Shown here: positions 7,613 through 15,350 of the stretch, piece after piece
Layout: each line of letters opens with the position of its first letter
Numbering within the stretch: the stretch's first letter is position 1
Source: Kocuria rosea
Lineage (GTDB): Bacteria; Actinomycetota; Actinomycetes; Actinomycetales; Micrococcaceae
DNA length: 64,000 nt
Direction of reading: 5' to 3'
Assembly (NCBI RefSeq): GCF_006094695.1
Contig: NZ_CP035103.1
Span: 496,001 to 560,000, forward strand
Notes under the pieces: generated by a model
The model's database searches: none
What the model saw: the letters and a program-made list of their open reading frames with translations, nothing else
What the model was told of the DNA's origin: nothing
Made by a program: the position numbers and the translations under genes

Positions 7613-8988
7613 GACTGTTGGTCTTCGCGTACTGCCAAGGGGTGCGGTCCTCGAGGCAGATCGAACGGATGTGTCTCACTGACGTGGCGTTTAGGGTGTT
7701 GTGCGCCCAGGACGGCCCGGACCACACCACGATCGCCAGGTTCCGCGCCGATTCTCAGAACGTGTTCACGGAGTTGTTCGCGCAGGTCTTGATGATCGCC
7801 GCCCGAGCCGGGCTGGGCCGGTTCGGCACGGTCGCAATCGACGGCACCAAGATCGCAGCTAACGCCTCGATCGATGCCAACCGTGGCCAGGACTGGTTCG
7901 ACCGGCACGTGGCGGGCGTGGTCGCCGAGGCCGAGGCGGCGGACCGGGCCGAGGACGCTGCAGCGGGTGATGGGGATGGCGATGAGCGCCCGGATCGGGT
8001 GCCCGCGGCCTTGGGGGATCGCACCCGGCGGCAGGAGAGGATCCAGCAGGCCGCCGAAGAGCTCAAAGTCCAGCAGCAACGACGCACGAGGGCCCAGGCC
8101 GAGCACGAGGCCGCCGCGTTGGCGAGGCGCCGCCGCTCGGAGCAGGGGCAGCCGGTGGTCGGCCGGATCCCGAACGGGCCGCACCGGCTGGCCGAGGCAC
8201 GGGCGCACCTGGACCGGGAGATCACCTCCCATCAGGCGAAACTGGACCGGTACGCCGCCCTGATCGCGGCCGGGAGGAAACCGATGGGGCGTCCGCCGGT
8301 GGCGATGGCCGACAGCACGAGGGTGGCGCGGGCCCGGCGCGTCGTGGCCAACGCCGAGGCCGCAGTGGAGCCGGTCCCGGACGGGAAGGGGCTGCCGAAG
8401 GTCGTGGCGAACACCACCGACCCGCAGTCGCGGATCATGCCGACCCGCCGAGGATTCCTGCAGGGATACAACGCCCAGGTCGCGGTCACCAGCGATCAAC
8501 TCATCGTCGCGGTGCAAGTGGGACAGACCCCGAACGACCAAGCCTGCTTCGCTCCCATGATGGACGCCGCCCAGTGCGCGGCTACCCGGATGCACGCCCA
8601 CACCGGCAACCCCGATCATCTGGTGGGCACCGTGCTGGCCGACGCCGGGTACAACAGTGATGCCAACCTCACCGCTGCAGGGCCGGACCGGTTGATCGCC
8701 TTGGGCAAGCGGCGCGACGACCAGCGCGCCGCAGCTCAGGAACCGGCACACGGGCCGCCCTCAGCGGAGGCGACCCCGCGTGAGGCCAACGCCCACCGGC
8801 TACGCACCCGTGAAGGCCGTGATCTCTACAAGCGTCGGGGCGCGACGGTGGAACCCGGCATCGGCAACCTGAAGAAGATCATCGACCGGTTCTCCCGCCG
8901 CGGCCTCGAGCACGCCACCAACGAGCTACACCTGGCCGCCACAGCGTTCAACATCCTCAAGATCCACCGAGCAACCCCCACAGCCTGA
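7613..8988 (+). pseudogene. IS1182-family transposase, N-terminus deleted
   Basis: About 456 codons remain. The first residues, LLVFAYCQGVRSSRQIERMC, align with the point in IS1182 transposases that normally lies roughly 75-100 residues from the N-terminus (usually 'LLLYAYCTGVRSSR'). The DDE-type domain follows, with DGPDHTTIARFR and AIDGTKIAANAS. The C-terminal transposase_DDE_6-like block (RRGATVEPGIGNLKKIIDRF) and the stop are intact. The middle (about 100-230) is a long charged helical insert. With the N-terminal DUF772-like domain gone and no start site of its own, the protein is very probably inactive. Confidence 0.8.
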
Positions 8989-9102
8989 AGGCCTGGGTCC
9001 TTGGACCCCTATCCCCGGCACGGTCCTGGGCCGGTCCCTCGTCCTCATCGCCTCGGATCAGCCTCGGACCAGCCCCTGCAGGCCGATTCTGCAACAGGCT
9101 CC
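7613..9102 (+). mobile_element. left-truncated IS1182-type element
   Basis: The right end is set by a sharp join inside an IS256-type transposase gene at about 9102/9103. Read from there on the minus strand, the element begins GGAGCCTGTTGCAGAATCGG, a plausible terminal repeat. The left end and the first part of the transposase gene are missing where the IS3-type element now begins. The boundaries are inferred from where coding similarity stops, so they may be off by a few bases. Confidence 0.65.
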
Positions 9103-10137
9103 GTACTCCAGGAACGGCACGAACTCCGCCCAGGAGGACTCCCACAGCTGCACGATCGCCGGATACCGCTGGCCCCACTCGGCCTTGAACTCGGCGAACC
9201 GGTCCTTGGCCGCGGCCTCGGACGGGGCGGTGTAGACCGGTTTGAGGGCCTTGACGATCCCGTCACGGTGCTGGCGGCCGGCGTAACGGAAGGAGTTGCG
9301 GATCAGGTGCACGATGCACTGCTGAACCACCGTCTGCGTCCAGGTGGTGCTGATCGCCTCCGGCAGGCCCTTGAGCCCGTCGCAGACGGCGATGAGCACG
9401 TCCTCGACGCCCCGGTTCTTCAGCTCGGAGAAGACCTGCAGCCAGAACCGGGCGCCTTCGGCGCCGTCGCCGGCCCAGATCCCGAGGATGTCGCGTTCTC
9501 CGTGCACGGTCACGCCCATAACGACGTAGAACGGCGTGTTGCGCACCTGCCCGTCGCGGACCTTCACCACGATCGCATCGACGAAGAGCACCGGATAGAG
9601 CGGGTCCAGCGGACGCGAAGACCACTCGGCCAGCTCACCGGCGACCTTCTCGGTGATCCGGCTGATGGTGTCCTTGGAGACCTTCGCCCCGTAGACCTCC
9701 TCGAAGTGCGCCGCGATCTCACCGGTCGTCAGCCCGCGGGCCGACAGCGAGAGGACGATCTGGTCGATCCCATCCAGACGCCGCTTGCGCTTGGGCACGA
9801 TCACCGGCTCGAAGGACCCGTCCCGGTCCCGGGGCACCTCGATCTCGACCGGGCCGATCTCGGTCAGCACGGTCTTCGACCTCGTGCCGTTGCGCATGTT
9901 GGCCGCGATCGGCGTCTGCCCGTGGTCGTGACCGAGGTGTTCGGTCAGTTCGGCTTCCAGGGCGGTTTCCAGCACGTTCTTCGTCAGCTGGTTCAGCAGC
10001 CCGCCCGGGCCGACCAGGCTCACGCCCTGCTCCTTCGCCTGGGCAAGCAGCCGCTCGGCGAGGTCCTTCTGATCGATGATCTCTCCCGTCACGGGATCGA
10101 TCATCATGCCTGTCATCTCGGTCGTGGACTCTGACAC
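9058..10137 (-). pseudogene. IS256-family (mutator-type) transposase, C-terminus replaced
   Basis: The reading frame gives 359 residues, whereas IS256 transposases usually have about 400-420. Asp187 (LFVDAIVVKVRDG) and Asp253 (CDGLKGLPEAI) of the DDE triad are present. After FLEY (Tyr345) the sequence switches to 14 unrelated residues encoded by the IS1182-type end. The usual continuation, with the catalytic Glu in a STNAIE motif, is missing. The protein should therefore be dead. The start ATG at 10137 has a GAAAGGAGAC ribosome-binding site. Confidence 0.85.
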
Positions 10138-10193
10138 GGCCGTCTCCTTTCGGATCAGGCCGGACCCTCACACACCGTTGTTCTTACAGTCCC
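9103..10193 (-). mobile_element. IS256-type element, 3' part lost
   Basis: The upstream end lies at about 10193: read on the minus strand it starts GGGACTGTAAGAACAACGGT, which fits an IS256-like terminal repeat. It abuts the ycnI stop codon, only about 3 bases away. The downstream third, including the other terminal repeat, is absent because the IS1182-type element joins at about 9102. No second half is found on the far side of that element. Confidence 0.7.
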
Positions 10194-10196
10194 GGG

Positions 10197-10928
10197 TCAG
10201 CCGCGGTGGCGGGTTCGGAGCAGGGCGGTCACCCCGGCGGCCAGTCCGAGCAGCCCGGCGATGAGTCCGGCCCACCCCAGGGTGTTGCCGCCTTCCGTGG
10301 TGGTGGCGGTGTTCTCGGCGGCTGCGGTCGTGGGCTCTGTCGTGCCGTGGCCGTGGGCGTCGGCGGCTGCTTCCGTAATGGTCACAGAGGGGGCGGGGCG
10401 CTCGGGCTCTTCCTGGCCCTCGGTGGCCGGCTGGTCCCAGGCGACAGTGCGCCCGTCGGTGTAGGTCTGGGAGACCGGCAGCAGTATCTGCTTGCCCTCT
10501 TCCTCAGGCAGGGGGCCGACGGAGATGGTGAAGGTCTGGAACTCGCCGGGGTCGATTGCGTGATTCTCCTCGTCAGCGGTCCAGGTGATGGTGGAGGCGG
10601 CCTTGGTGATCGCCCCTTCCCCGACCTGGACCGGTTCCGGCAGTTCCGCCTCGGTGATCTCAGCAGTCCAGCCATCCACGGGCTTGGTCCGCACGGAGGC
10701 GAAGGGGGTGTCCTCGGGCAGGGTCAGCTCGAGCTTGTTGGTGGAGGCGGTGTCGGACTCGGTGGGCACCGAGAAGGTGATCTGGGTGTAGCCGCCGGCC
10801 GCGGTGGAGGTCGCGTTCGCCGTGACGTGGGCGGCGGCCGGGGACAGGCCCAGAGCCGTGAGCCCGGCGGCGACCGCCAGGGCGGACGTGCCTGTGATCA
10901 GGCGCGGGGAGGTGAGGGTGTTCGTCAT
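10197..10928 (-). CDS. ycnI: YcnI-family copper-binding protein
   Basis: A 243-residue exported membrane-anchored protein. Residues 1-34 are a Sec signal peptide ending AAA, so the mature chain begins His-Val-Thr-Ala. YcnI proteins bind Cu(II) through that N-terminal histidine (DUF1775). A YcnI core (about 35-165, with GYTQITFSVPTES and WTAE) is followed by an acidic/Thr-rich linker with a HGHG, a C-terminal membrane segment (about 215-236) and an RTRHR tail. I chose ATG 10928 (GAAAGG upstream) over the longer frame. It lies in a copper cluster with a membrane protein and a CopC-CopD fusion. An insertion sequence ends only about 3 bases after its stop codon. Confidence 0.88.
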   Translation of the reverse strand: MTNTLTSPRLITGTSALAVAAGLTALGLSPAAAHVTANATSTAAGGYTQITFSVPTESDTASTNKLELTLPEDTPFASVRTKPVDGWTAEITEAELPEPVQVGEGAITKAASTITWTADEENHAIDPGEFQTFTISVGPLPEEEGKQILLPVSQTYTDGRTVAWDQPATEGQEEPERPAPSVTITEAAADAHGHGTTEPTTAAAENTATTTEGGNTLGWAGLIAGLLGLAAGVTALLRTRHRG

Positions 10929-10950
10929 GGGGTGGGTGCCTTTCAGCGCA

Positions 10951-10971
10951 CGCCACCGTGTTCCGGTGGCG
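10951..10971 (-). terminator. hairpin between the membrane protein gene and ycnI
   Basis: CGCCACCG and CGGTGGCG pair around a TGTTC loop. It lies in the 114-bp gap upstream of ycnI on the minus strand. It could attenuate read-through from the upstream gene or act in the ycnI leader. There is no T-run. Confidence 0.35.
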
Positions 10972-11042
10972 CTGGGGAAACGTTGGGGTCCTCGAGGCCG
11001 GGCGCCGCGGAGCACCCCGGGGTCTCACACCCGGTCGGTGGT

Positions 11043-11657
11043 TCACGGCAGCGCAGCGGCAGGGGGGCCACGCACCTGGTCCTGGCGCAGCCCGCGCCAC
11101 ACCAGCACAGGATGGTCCGCGGTCGGCATCAACGGCCGTGCGGCGGCGGGAGGAGAGGCTGGGCGGATGAGGCCGAGGAGTGGGCGCAGCCACTCCAGGG
11201 CCAGCCACAGCGCCTTCTCGGCCCGGGTGATCACCGCGGCGGTGGCCACCACCGCTAGCACGTGCCCGGCCAGCATGACCATCCCCTGTCCTGAGGGGAC
11301 GTGATGGCCTGCCTCCAGCACCGACCCGGTCGGACAGACGAAGGCCGACCCCGGGCCGAGGTGGGTGCTGTGGTGGCTGCCGGCGACCGGAGCGCAGGCA
11401 GGCACGGCGGAGGTCAGCAGGAATGCTTCGTGCAAGCCCCACTGGGCCGCTGCGAGGAGCACGACCACACGCCTCAGGGTCAGCTGGCGCCCGCTGGCCC
11501 AGGCGACCGGGCCCAGGACTGCCGCAGCCAGTCCGGCCAGAACGACCACGGGTGGCAGGGCGCCACCACCGGCCAGGTGCCCGGCCCCGGCCAGGGAGAG
11601 AACCACGGCCGTGACCAGCAGCGAACGCAGAAGGCGCAGCGGGGCACGCTGTTCCAT
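11043..11657 (-). CDS. hypothetical multi-span membrane protein of the copper cluster
   Basis: A 204-residue protein with about four hydrophobic segments (about residues 9-30, 36-54, 62-83 and 128-146). Between segments 3 and 4 lies an extracytoplasmic-looking loop rich in His, Cys and Ser (CAPVAGSHHSTHLGPGSAFV, then C, EAGHHVPSGQGM). That loop could bind a metal. The start ATG at 11657 has AAGGAG 7 bases upstream. The family is not recognised, but similar small His-rich membrane proteins accompany ycnI/copCD genes in actinobacteria. It is transcribed towards ycnI and divergently from copCD, whose start is 154 bases away. Confidence 0.65.
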   Translation of the reverse strand: MEQRAPLRLLRSLLVTAVVLSLAGAGHLAGGGALPPVVVLAGLAAAVLGPVAWASGRQLTLRRVVVLLAAAQWGLHEAFLLTSAVPACAPVAGSHHSTHLGPGSAFVCPTGSVLEAGHHVPSGQGMVMLAGHVLAVVATAAVITRAEKALWLALEWLRPLLGLIRPASPPAAARPLMPTADHPVLVWRGLRQDQVRGPPAAALP

Positions 11658-11811
11658 TCCCTGCTCCTTGCTCGTGCATGGTCGCCGGCCGGGGCGCCGC
11701 GGCGGTGCTGCCCACTGTATCTACCGGCCACGCCATGCAACCGGGAAGGCAGCCGGGCCTGCGGTGGTGCCGCGCTATTGCGGGTGCGCGGGCCGGGTTA
11801 GGGTTCAGCCC

Positions 11812-13131
11812 ATGCGGACCACCGGCGCCGGGATCACGGCGGGGAGACAGCCCGTGCAGGCACGAGGCTCTCGCCGGTCCCTGCTGGTGTTGCTGACGAG
11901 CCTGGTCGTGTTGGTCCTTATCGTCCTGGGGGCACCGGCGGCGGTGGCGCACACGGAGCTCACTGGCACGACCCCGGGTGAGGGCGAGGTCCTGGCGCAG
12001 GCGCCGGCCACCATCACGCTGTCCTTTAACGAACCCGTCGGCGCTTCGGCTGAGACCGTCCAGGTGTACACCCCTGCCGGGGATCCGGTGGCGGGGCAGG
12101 TCCAGGCCTTGGACTCCACCGTGACGATGACTCCGGCAACGACCCTGGGTTCCGGGACGCACACGGTGGTGTGGCGGGTGACCTCGGCCGACGGGCATCC
12201 GATCTCCGGGTCCTTCACCTTCTCGGTGAGCGCCCCGAGCACCACCGCTGTCACCGTTGCCGATGACGATCCACTGCCGCAGGCGATGATCGCCGCCCAG
12301 ACTGTGACCTACCTCGGGGTCTTCGCCGCGGCCGGTCTGGTGGTGTTCGAGGTCCTCTTCTTCACCCTCAGCCCCGGCGTGGCCGCGGCCACCCGCCGGT
12401 GGTTGCACCGCCTGGCCTACCTGGCCGCCGCGGTCGCCGTGCTGGGGGCGATGTCCTCGGTCCTGGTCGCCGGCAGGTGGCAGGACGCGGCCGTCCCGGG
12501 CCCGCTCACCGATCCGGTCCTGGCCGCCGTCCTAACCGTGGTTGGGGTGCTGGCTGCCGTGCTGGCGGCCCCCCGCGCCACCGGAGGCCCCCGTACGTCC
12601 ATGGGGCGGATCGTGGCCCTGGCCGGTGCGATCGTGGCCGGTCTGTCCTTGGTCGTCACCGGCCACACCCGCAGTGTCGAGCCGGGATGGCTGGTCGTCA
12701 CCGCCGATGCCGTGCACGTCGCCGCCGGCATCACTTGGGTCGGCGGACTACTGGGGCTGATCATCGTCCTGGGACGGACCTCCGACACTCCGGCCCCTGA
12801 CGCAGCCACGGTCCTGGCCCGCTTCTCCGCCGCGGCGGGGTGGGTGGTTGCCGCTGTGGCCGCCACGGGGCTGATCCTGGGGTGGCGGATTCTCGGCAGT
12901 GGGCAGGCGCTGGTGTCCACCGGATACGGCCAGCTGCTGCTGATCAAGGTCACCCTCGTGCTGCTCGTGGTCTTCGTCGCAGCGTGGAACCGCTACGTGC
13001 TCCTGCCCCGCGTGCTCACCGGAGACGACTCCAGCGCCATGGGCTCCATGCGATCAGCGATCCAGGGCGAGGCCGTGATCCTAGGGTTGGTCCTGCTGGT
13101 CACCGGCGTCCTCACCTCCCTGAGCCCCTGA
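11812..13131 (+). CDS. copCD: CopC-CopD fusion, copper resistance/uptake protein
   Basis: A 439-residue fusion. The signal peptide (to about residue 44, ending AVA) leaves a mature N-terminus His-Thr-Glu-Leu, the CopC histidine-brace start. The CopC domain follows (about 45-145, with SADGHPISGSFTFSV holding the second histidine). The CopD part (about 160-439) has eight or so membrane segments and conserved histidines in VTGHTRSVEP and ADAVHVAAGITWVGG. CopC binds copper in the cell envelope and CopD passes it across the membrane. ATG 11812 was chosen as the first start before the signal peptide. It is divergent from the other two genes of the cluster. Confidence 0.92.
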   Translation: MRTTGAGITAGRQPVQARGSRRSLLVLLTSLVVLVLIVLGAPAAVAHTELTGTTPGEGEVLAQAPATITLSFNEPVGASAETVQVYTPAGDPVAGQVQALDSTVTMTPATTLGSGTHTVVWRVTSADGHPISGSFTFSVSAPSTTAVTVADDDPLPQAMIAAQTVTYLGVFAAAGLVVFEVLFFTLSPGVAAATRRWLHRLAYLAAAVAVLGAMSSVLVAGRWQDAAVPGPLTDPVLAAVLTVVGVLAAVLAAPRATGGPRTSMGRIVALAGAIVAGLSLVVTGHTRSVEPGWLVVTADAVHVAAGITWVGGLLGLIIVLGRTSDTPAPDAATVLARFSAAAGWVVAAVAATGLILGWRILGSGQALVSTGYGQLLLIKVTLVLLVVFVAAWNRYVLLPRVLTGDDSSAMGSMRSAIQGEAVILGLVLLVTGVLTSLSP

Positions 13132-13212
13132 CAGCATTGGCGGTTTCGGACAGGTGAGTTGCCTGCGCGCTGGATCGTGGACAGCGGAGCCCAGAGCGGA
13201 TCACTTTGCTCT

Positions 13213-13226
13213 GCTTCACATATGGC
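13213..13226 (+). repeat. recombination-like motif copy B
   Basis: GCTTCACATATGGC followed by CCGGATACCGG. It matches copies at 1393 and 15201 in the same orientation and lies in the 372-bp gap between copCD and the TetR gene. GGCC...GGCC around it could form a short stem. No gene is seen in this gap apart from the promoter region at its right end. Confidence 0.5.
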
Positions 13227-13460
13227 CCGGATACCGGCCAACGAGTCGCGGCAGTTACTGCATCTACTCCCACATCCCCTCCGGCTTCCTGAATCCGCCG
13301 CGACTGAGAACCGGCCTTGCGTCCCACATCCTGCACGTGGCTGCCGGCGTGGCGCAGCCTGTTGGGCTGGGTGCGCGAACTCCTGGCCGGACCAGCCAGC
13401 CCGTGGCGAGGCGCACTCGTTACCTCAAGACCGTGCCGGGCTGCACCAAGGTTGTCGCCA

Positions 13461-13498
13461 CCTCCTTCTTAGGTAGACTGGTCTACCTAAGAAGGAGG
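13461..13498 (+). promoter_or_regulatory. 38-bp perfect palindrome: TetR operator over promoter and Shine-Dalgarno
   Basis: Two perfect 18-base arms (13461-13478 and 13481-13498) flank a TG centre; the inner part is TTCTTAGGTAGAC and its complement. A plausible promoter (TTGTCG 13452-13457, TAGACT 13474-13479, 16-bp spacer) runs into it. The right arm ends in AAGGAGG, which is the ribosome-binding site of the TetR gene starting 5 bases later. A dimeric TetR protein bound here would block its own promoter. If RNA includes both arms, it would hide the ribosome-binding site in a stem. Confidence 0.75.
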
Positions 13499-13503
13499 CG
13501 AGC

Positions 13504-14109
13504 ATGACGACACCACAGCACAGTCCCGCGCAGCGCCGCGGGTCGGCCCGACAGCGGCTGCTGGAGGCGGCTGCGGGCCGGTTCTACGCCGAGGGCATCA
13601 CGGCCACCGGCATCGACGCGATCACCGCCCAGGCCGGGGTGGCGAAGATGAGCTTGTACAACAACTTCGCCTCCAAGGCCGCCCTGGTGCAGGCCTATCT
13701 CCAGGACCGGCACGAGGAGTGGCTGGGCCTGTACCGGGCCCGCCTGGGAGAGGCGTCCACGCCCCAGGAGCGGGTGCTGGCGGTGTTCGACGCCTACCTC
13801 GATCACGCTGGTCTCGCCTACGATCACGGTTTCCGCGGCTGCGGGTTGCTCAACGCCGCCGCCGAGCTGCCCGCCGGTGATCCGGGGCGGGCGGTGGTGC
13901 GCCGGCACAAGGAGCAGGTCGAGGACCTGTTGGTCGAGCACCTGGGCACGCTGACCGATCCGGCCGCGGCCCGCCAGTTGGCGGAGCACTTCAGCTTCCT
14001 GCTGGAGGGGGCGATGGCCCGGGCCGGGCTGGAGGGCGACCCGGCACGCCTGATCCATGCCCGGACGATCGCCGGAGGCCTTCTGGCCGGACTGGGGGCG
14101 GGGCGGTGA
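13504..14109 (+). CDS. TetR-family transcriptional regulator
   Basis: A 201-residue repressor-type protein. The N-terminal HTH (about residues 14-60: ARQRLLEAAAGRFYAEG, TGIDAITAQAGVAKMSLYNN, FASKAALVQAYL) is a clear TetR_N. The C-terminal helices (about 75-200) form a ligand pocket with GFRGCGLLNAAAELP, as in the YcdC/AcrR-like group that senses small molecules. ATG 13504 follows a GGAGG inside a large palindrome, its likely own operator. The gene overlaps the next by four bases (GTGA), so regulator and exporter are co-transcribed and autoregulated together. Confidence 0.93.
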   Translation: MTTPQHSPAQRRGSARQRLLEAAAGRFYAEGITATGIDAITAQAGVAKMSLYNNFASKAALVQAYLQDRHEEWLGLYRARLGEASTPQERVLAVFDAYLDHAGLAYDHGFRGCGLLNAAAELPAGDPGRAVVRRHKEQVEDLLVEHLGTLTDPAAARQLAEHFSFLLEGAMARAGLEGDPARLIHARTIAGGLLAGLGAGR

Positions 14110-15101
14110 AGGGCGTGGCCGGGGGGATCGTCGCGGTCCTGATCACCGCGTTCCTGTGGGGCACCACCGGTACGGCGGCGACCTTCGCCCCGGAGGCCGG
14201 CCCCTTGGCGATCGGTGCCGCCGCGCTGGGAGTGGGCGGACTGCTGCAAGCAGGGATCGCCGTGCCCGCCCTGCGCCGGGCCCGCCCGATGCTGCGGGCC
14301 CACGCGAGGCTGGTGGCCGTCGGGGCCGGTGCGGTGGCGGTCTACCCGTTGGCGTTCTACTCCTCGATGCACCTGGCCGGGGTGGCCATCGGCACGGTCG
14401 TCTCCCTGGCCTCGGCCCCGCTGGCCTCAGGGGTGCTGGAACTGATCCTGGAGCGCAAGCCGCTGAGCCGGTGGTGGGTGCTGGCGGCGGTGCTGGGCAT
14501 TACCGGCAGTGCCCTGCTGTGCCTGTCCAAGACCGGTCAGACGAGCGGGTCAGCCACCGACACCGTCACCGGGATGGGGCTGGGCCTGGTGGCCGGGGCG
14601 ACCTACGCCCTGTACTCCTGGGTGGTCCACCGGCTCATGGGCCACGGGGTGGACCGGGCGGCGGCGATGGGTGCGGTCTTCGGGACCGGCGGGGTGTTGC
14701 TGCTGCCCGTGCTGGCCGCCACGGGGGCGCCCCTACTGGCCTCGAGCCAGTCCTTCGCCGTGGCCGCCTACATGGCCCTGATCCCGATGTTCCTCGGCTA
14801 TTACCTCTTCGGGATCGGGCTCACCCGGTTGCGCCCGAGCACGGCAACCACCCTGACCCTGACCGAACCGGCCGTGGCGGCACTGCTGGCGGTCCTCGTG
14901 GTCGGCGAACAGCTCGCGGTGCTCGGCTGGATCGGGCTGTCAATCCTGGCCGCCGCCCTGATCGTGCTGGCGCTGGCACCGACCAACACCACCGGACCCC
15001 GACCAGCCATCGCCGGCGCTTCCGGCGAGAGCATTCCCGCCGGCACGAGCCCAACCACCCAGAAAAGACCGGCCCAGGCCGCCCCGGCACTGCTGCCATG
15101 A
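14106..15101 (+). CDS. EamA/DMT-family transporter
   Basis: A 331-residue membrane protein with ten hydrophobic segments in two EamA repeats (about residues 6-140 and 155-290) and a long polar tail after about 295. The first repeat has FLWGTTGTAATFAP, and the second ends GEQLAVLGWIGLSILAAALI. Family members export amino acids, metabolites or drugs. The GTG start at 14106 overlaps the TetR stop. Position in an autoregulated TetR operon suggests that it exports the ligand of the regulator. The tail of about 40 residues is unusual for the family. Confidence 0.88.
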   Translation: MKGVAGGIVAVLITAFLWGTTGTAATFAPEAGPLAIGAAALGVGGLLQAGIAVPALRRARPMLRAHARLVAVGAGAVAVYPLAFYSSMHLAGVAIGTVVSLASAPLASGVLELILERKPLSRWWVLAAVLGITGSALLCLSKTGQTSGSATDTVTGMGLGLVAGATYALYSWVVHRLMGHGVDRAAAMGAVFGTGGVLLLPVLAATGAPLLASSQSFAVAAYMALIPMFLGYYLFGIGLTRLRPSTATTLTLTEPAVAALLAVLVVGEQLAVLGWIGLSILAAALIVLALAPTNTTGPRPAIAGASGESIPAGTSPTTQKRPAQAAPALLP

Positions 15102-15200
15102 CGGCGGTGTCGGCACGGGGCCGGTGCTCCTGAGCGAGCGGGACGCTGAACCGCACCCGGATGGGCGATGGTCTCCGCAGGCAATGAGGGTCCCATCGCC

Positions 15201-15214
15201 GCTTTACATATGGC
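15201..15214 (+). repeat. recombination-like motif copy C
   Basis: GCTTTACATATGGC followed by GGACTACCGG. It lies 100 bases after the EamA stop, in the 249-bp gap before the lactate permease gene. With copy B at 13213 it brackets the TetR-EamA unit as direct repeats 1988 bp apart. Confidence 0.5.
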
Positions 15215-15350
15215 GGACTACCGGGCGGGCTCACGAAGCGGTGGCGCAGTAGGAGTTGCCCTCCGCATCCGTGCTCATCCGGACGCCGTCGGCGCGTAAC
15301 ATCGGCCGGTGACAGAGATCTGACAGGAGAAGTGTGGAGGTGGGCCGCCG

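Noticed and set aside
7755..8225. Antisense frames inside the transposase genes
   Set aside because: They are GC-biased shadows with Ser/Arg/Pro-rich translations; the plus-strand IS1182 reading is clear.
10206..11258. Glycine-rich frame opposite ycnI
   Set aside because: The minus-strand YcnI with signal peptide and copper motif explains the region; the other strand is a low-complexity shadow.
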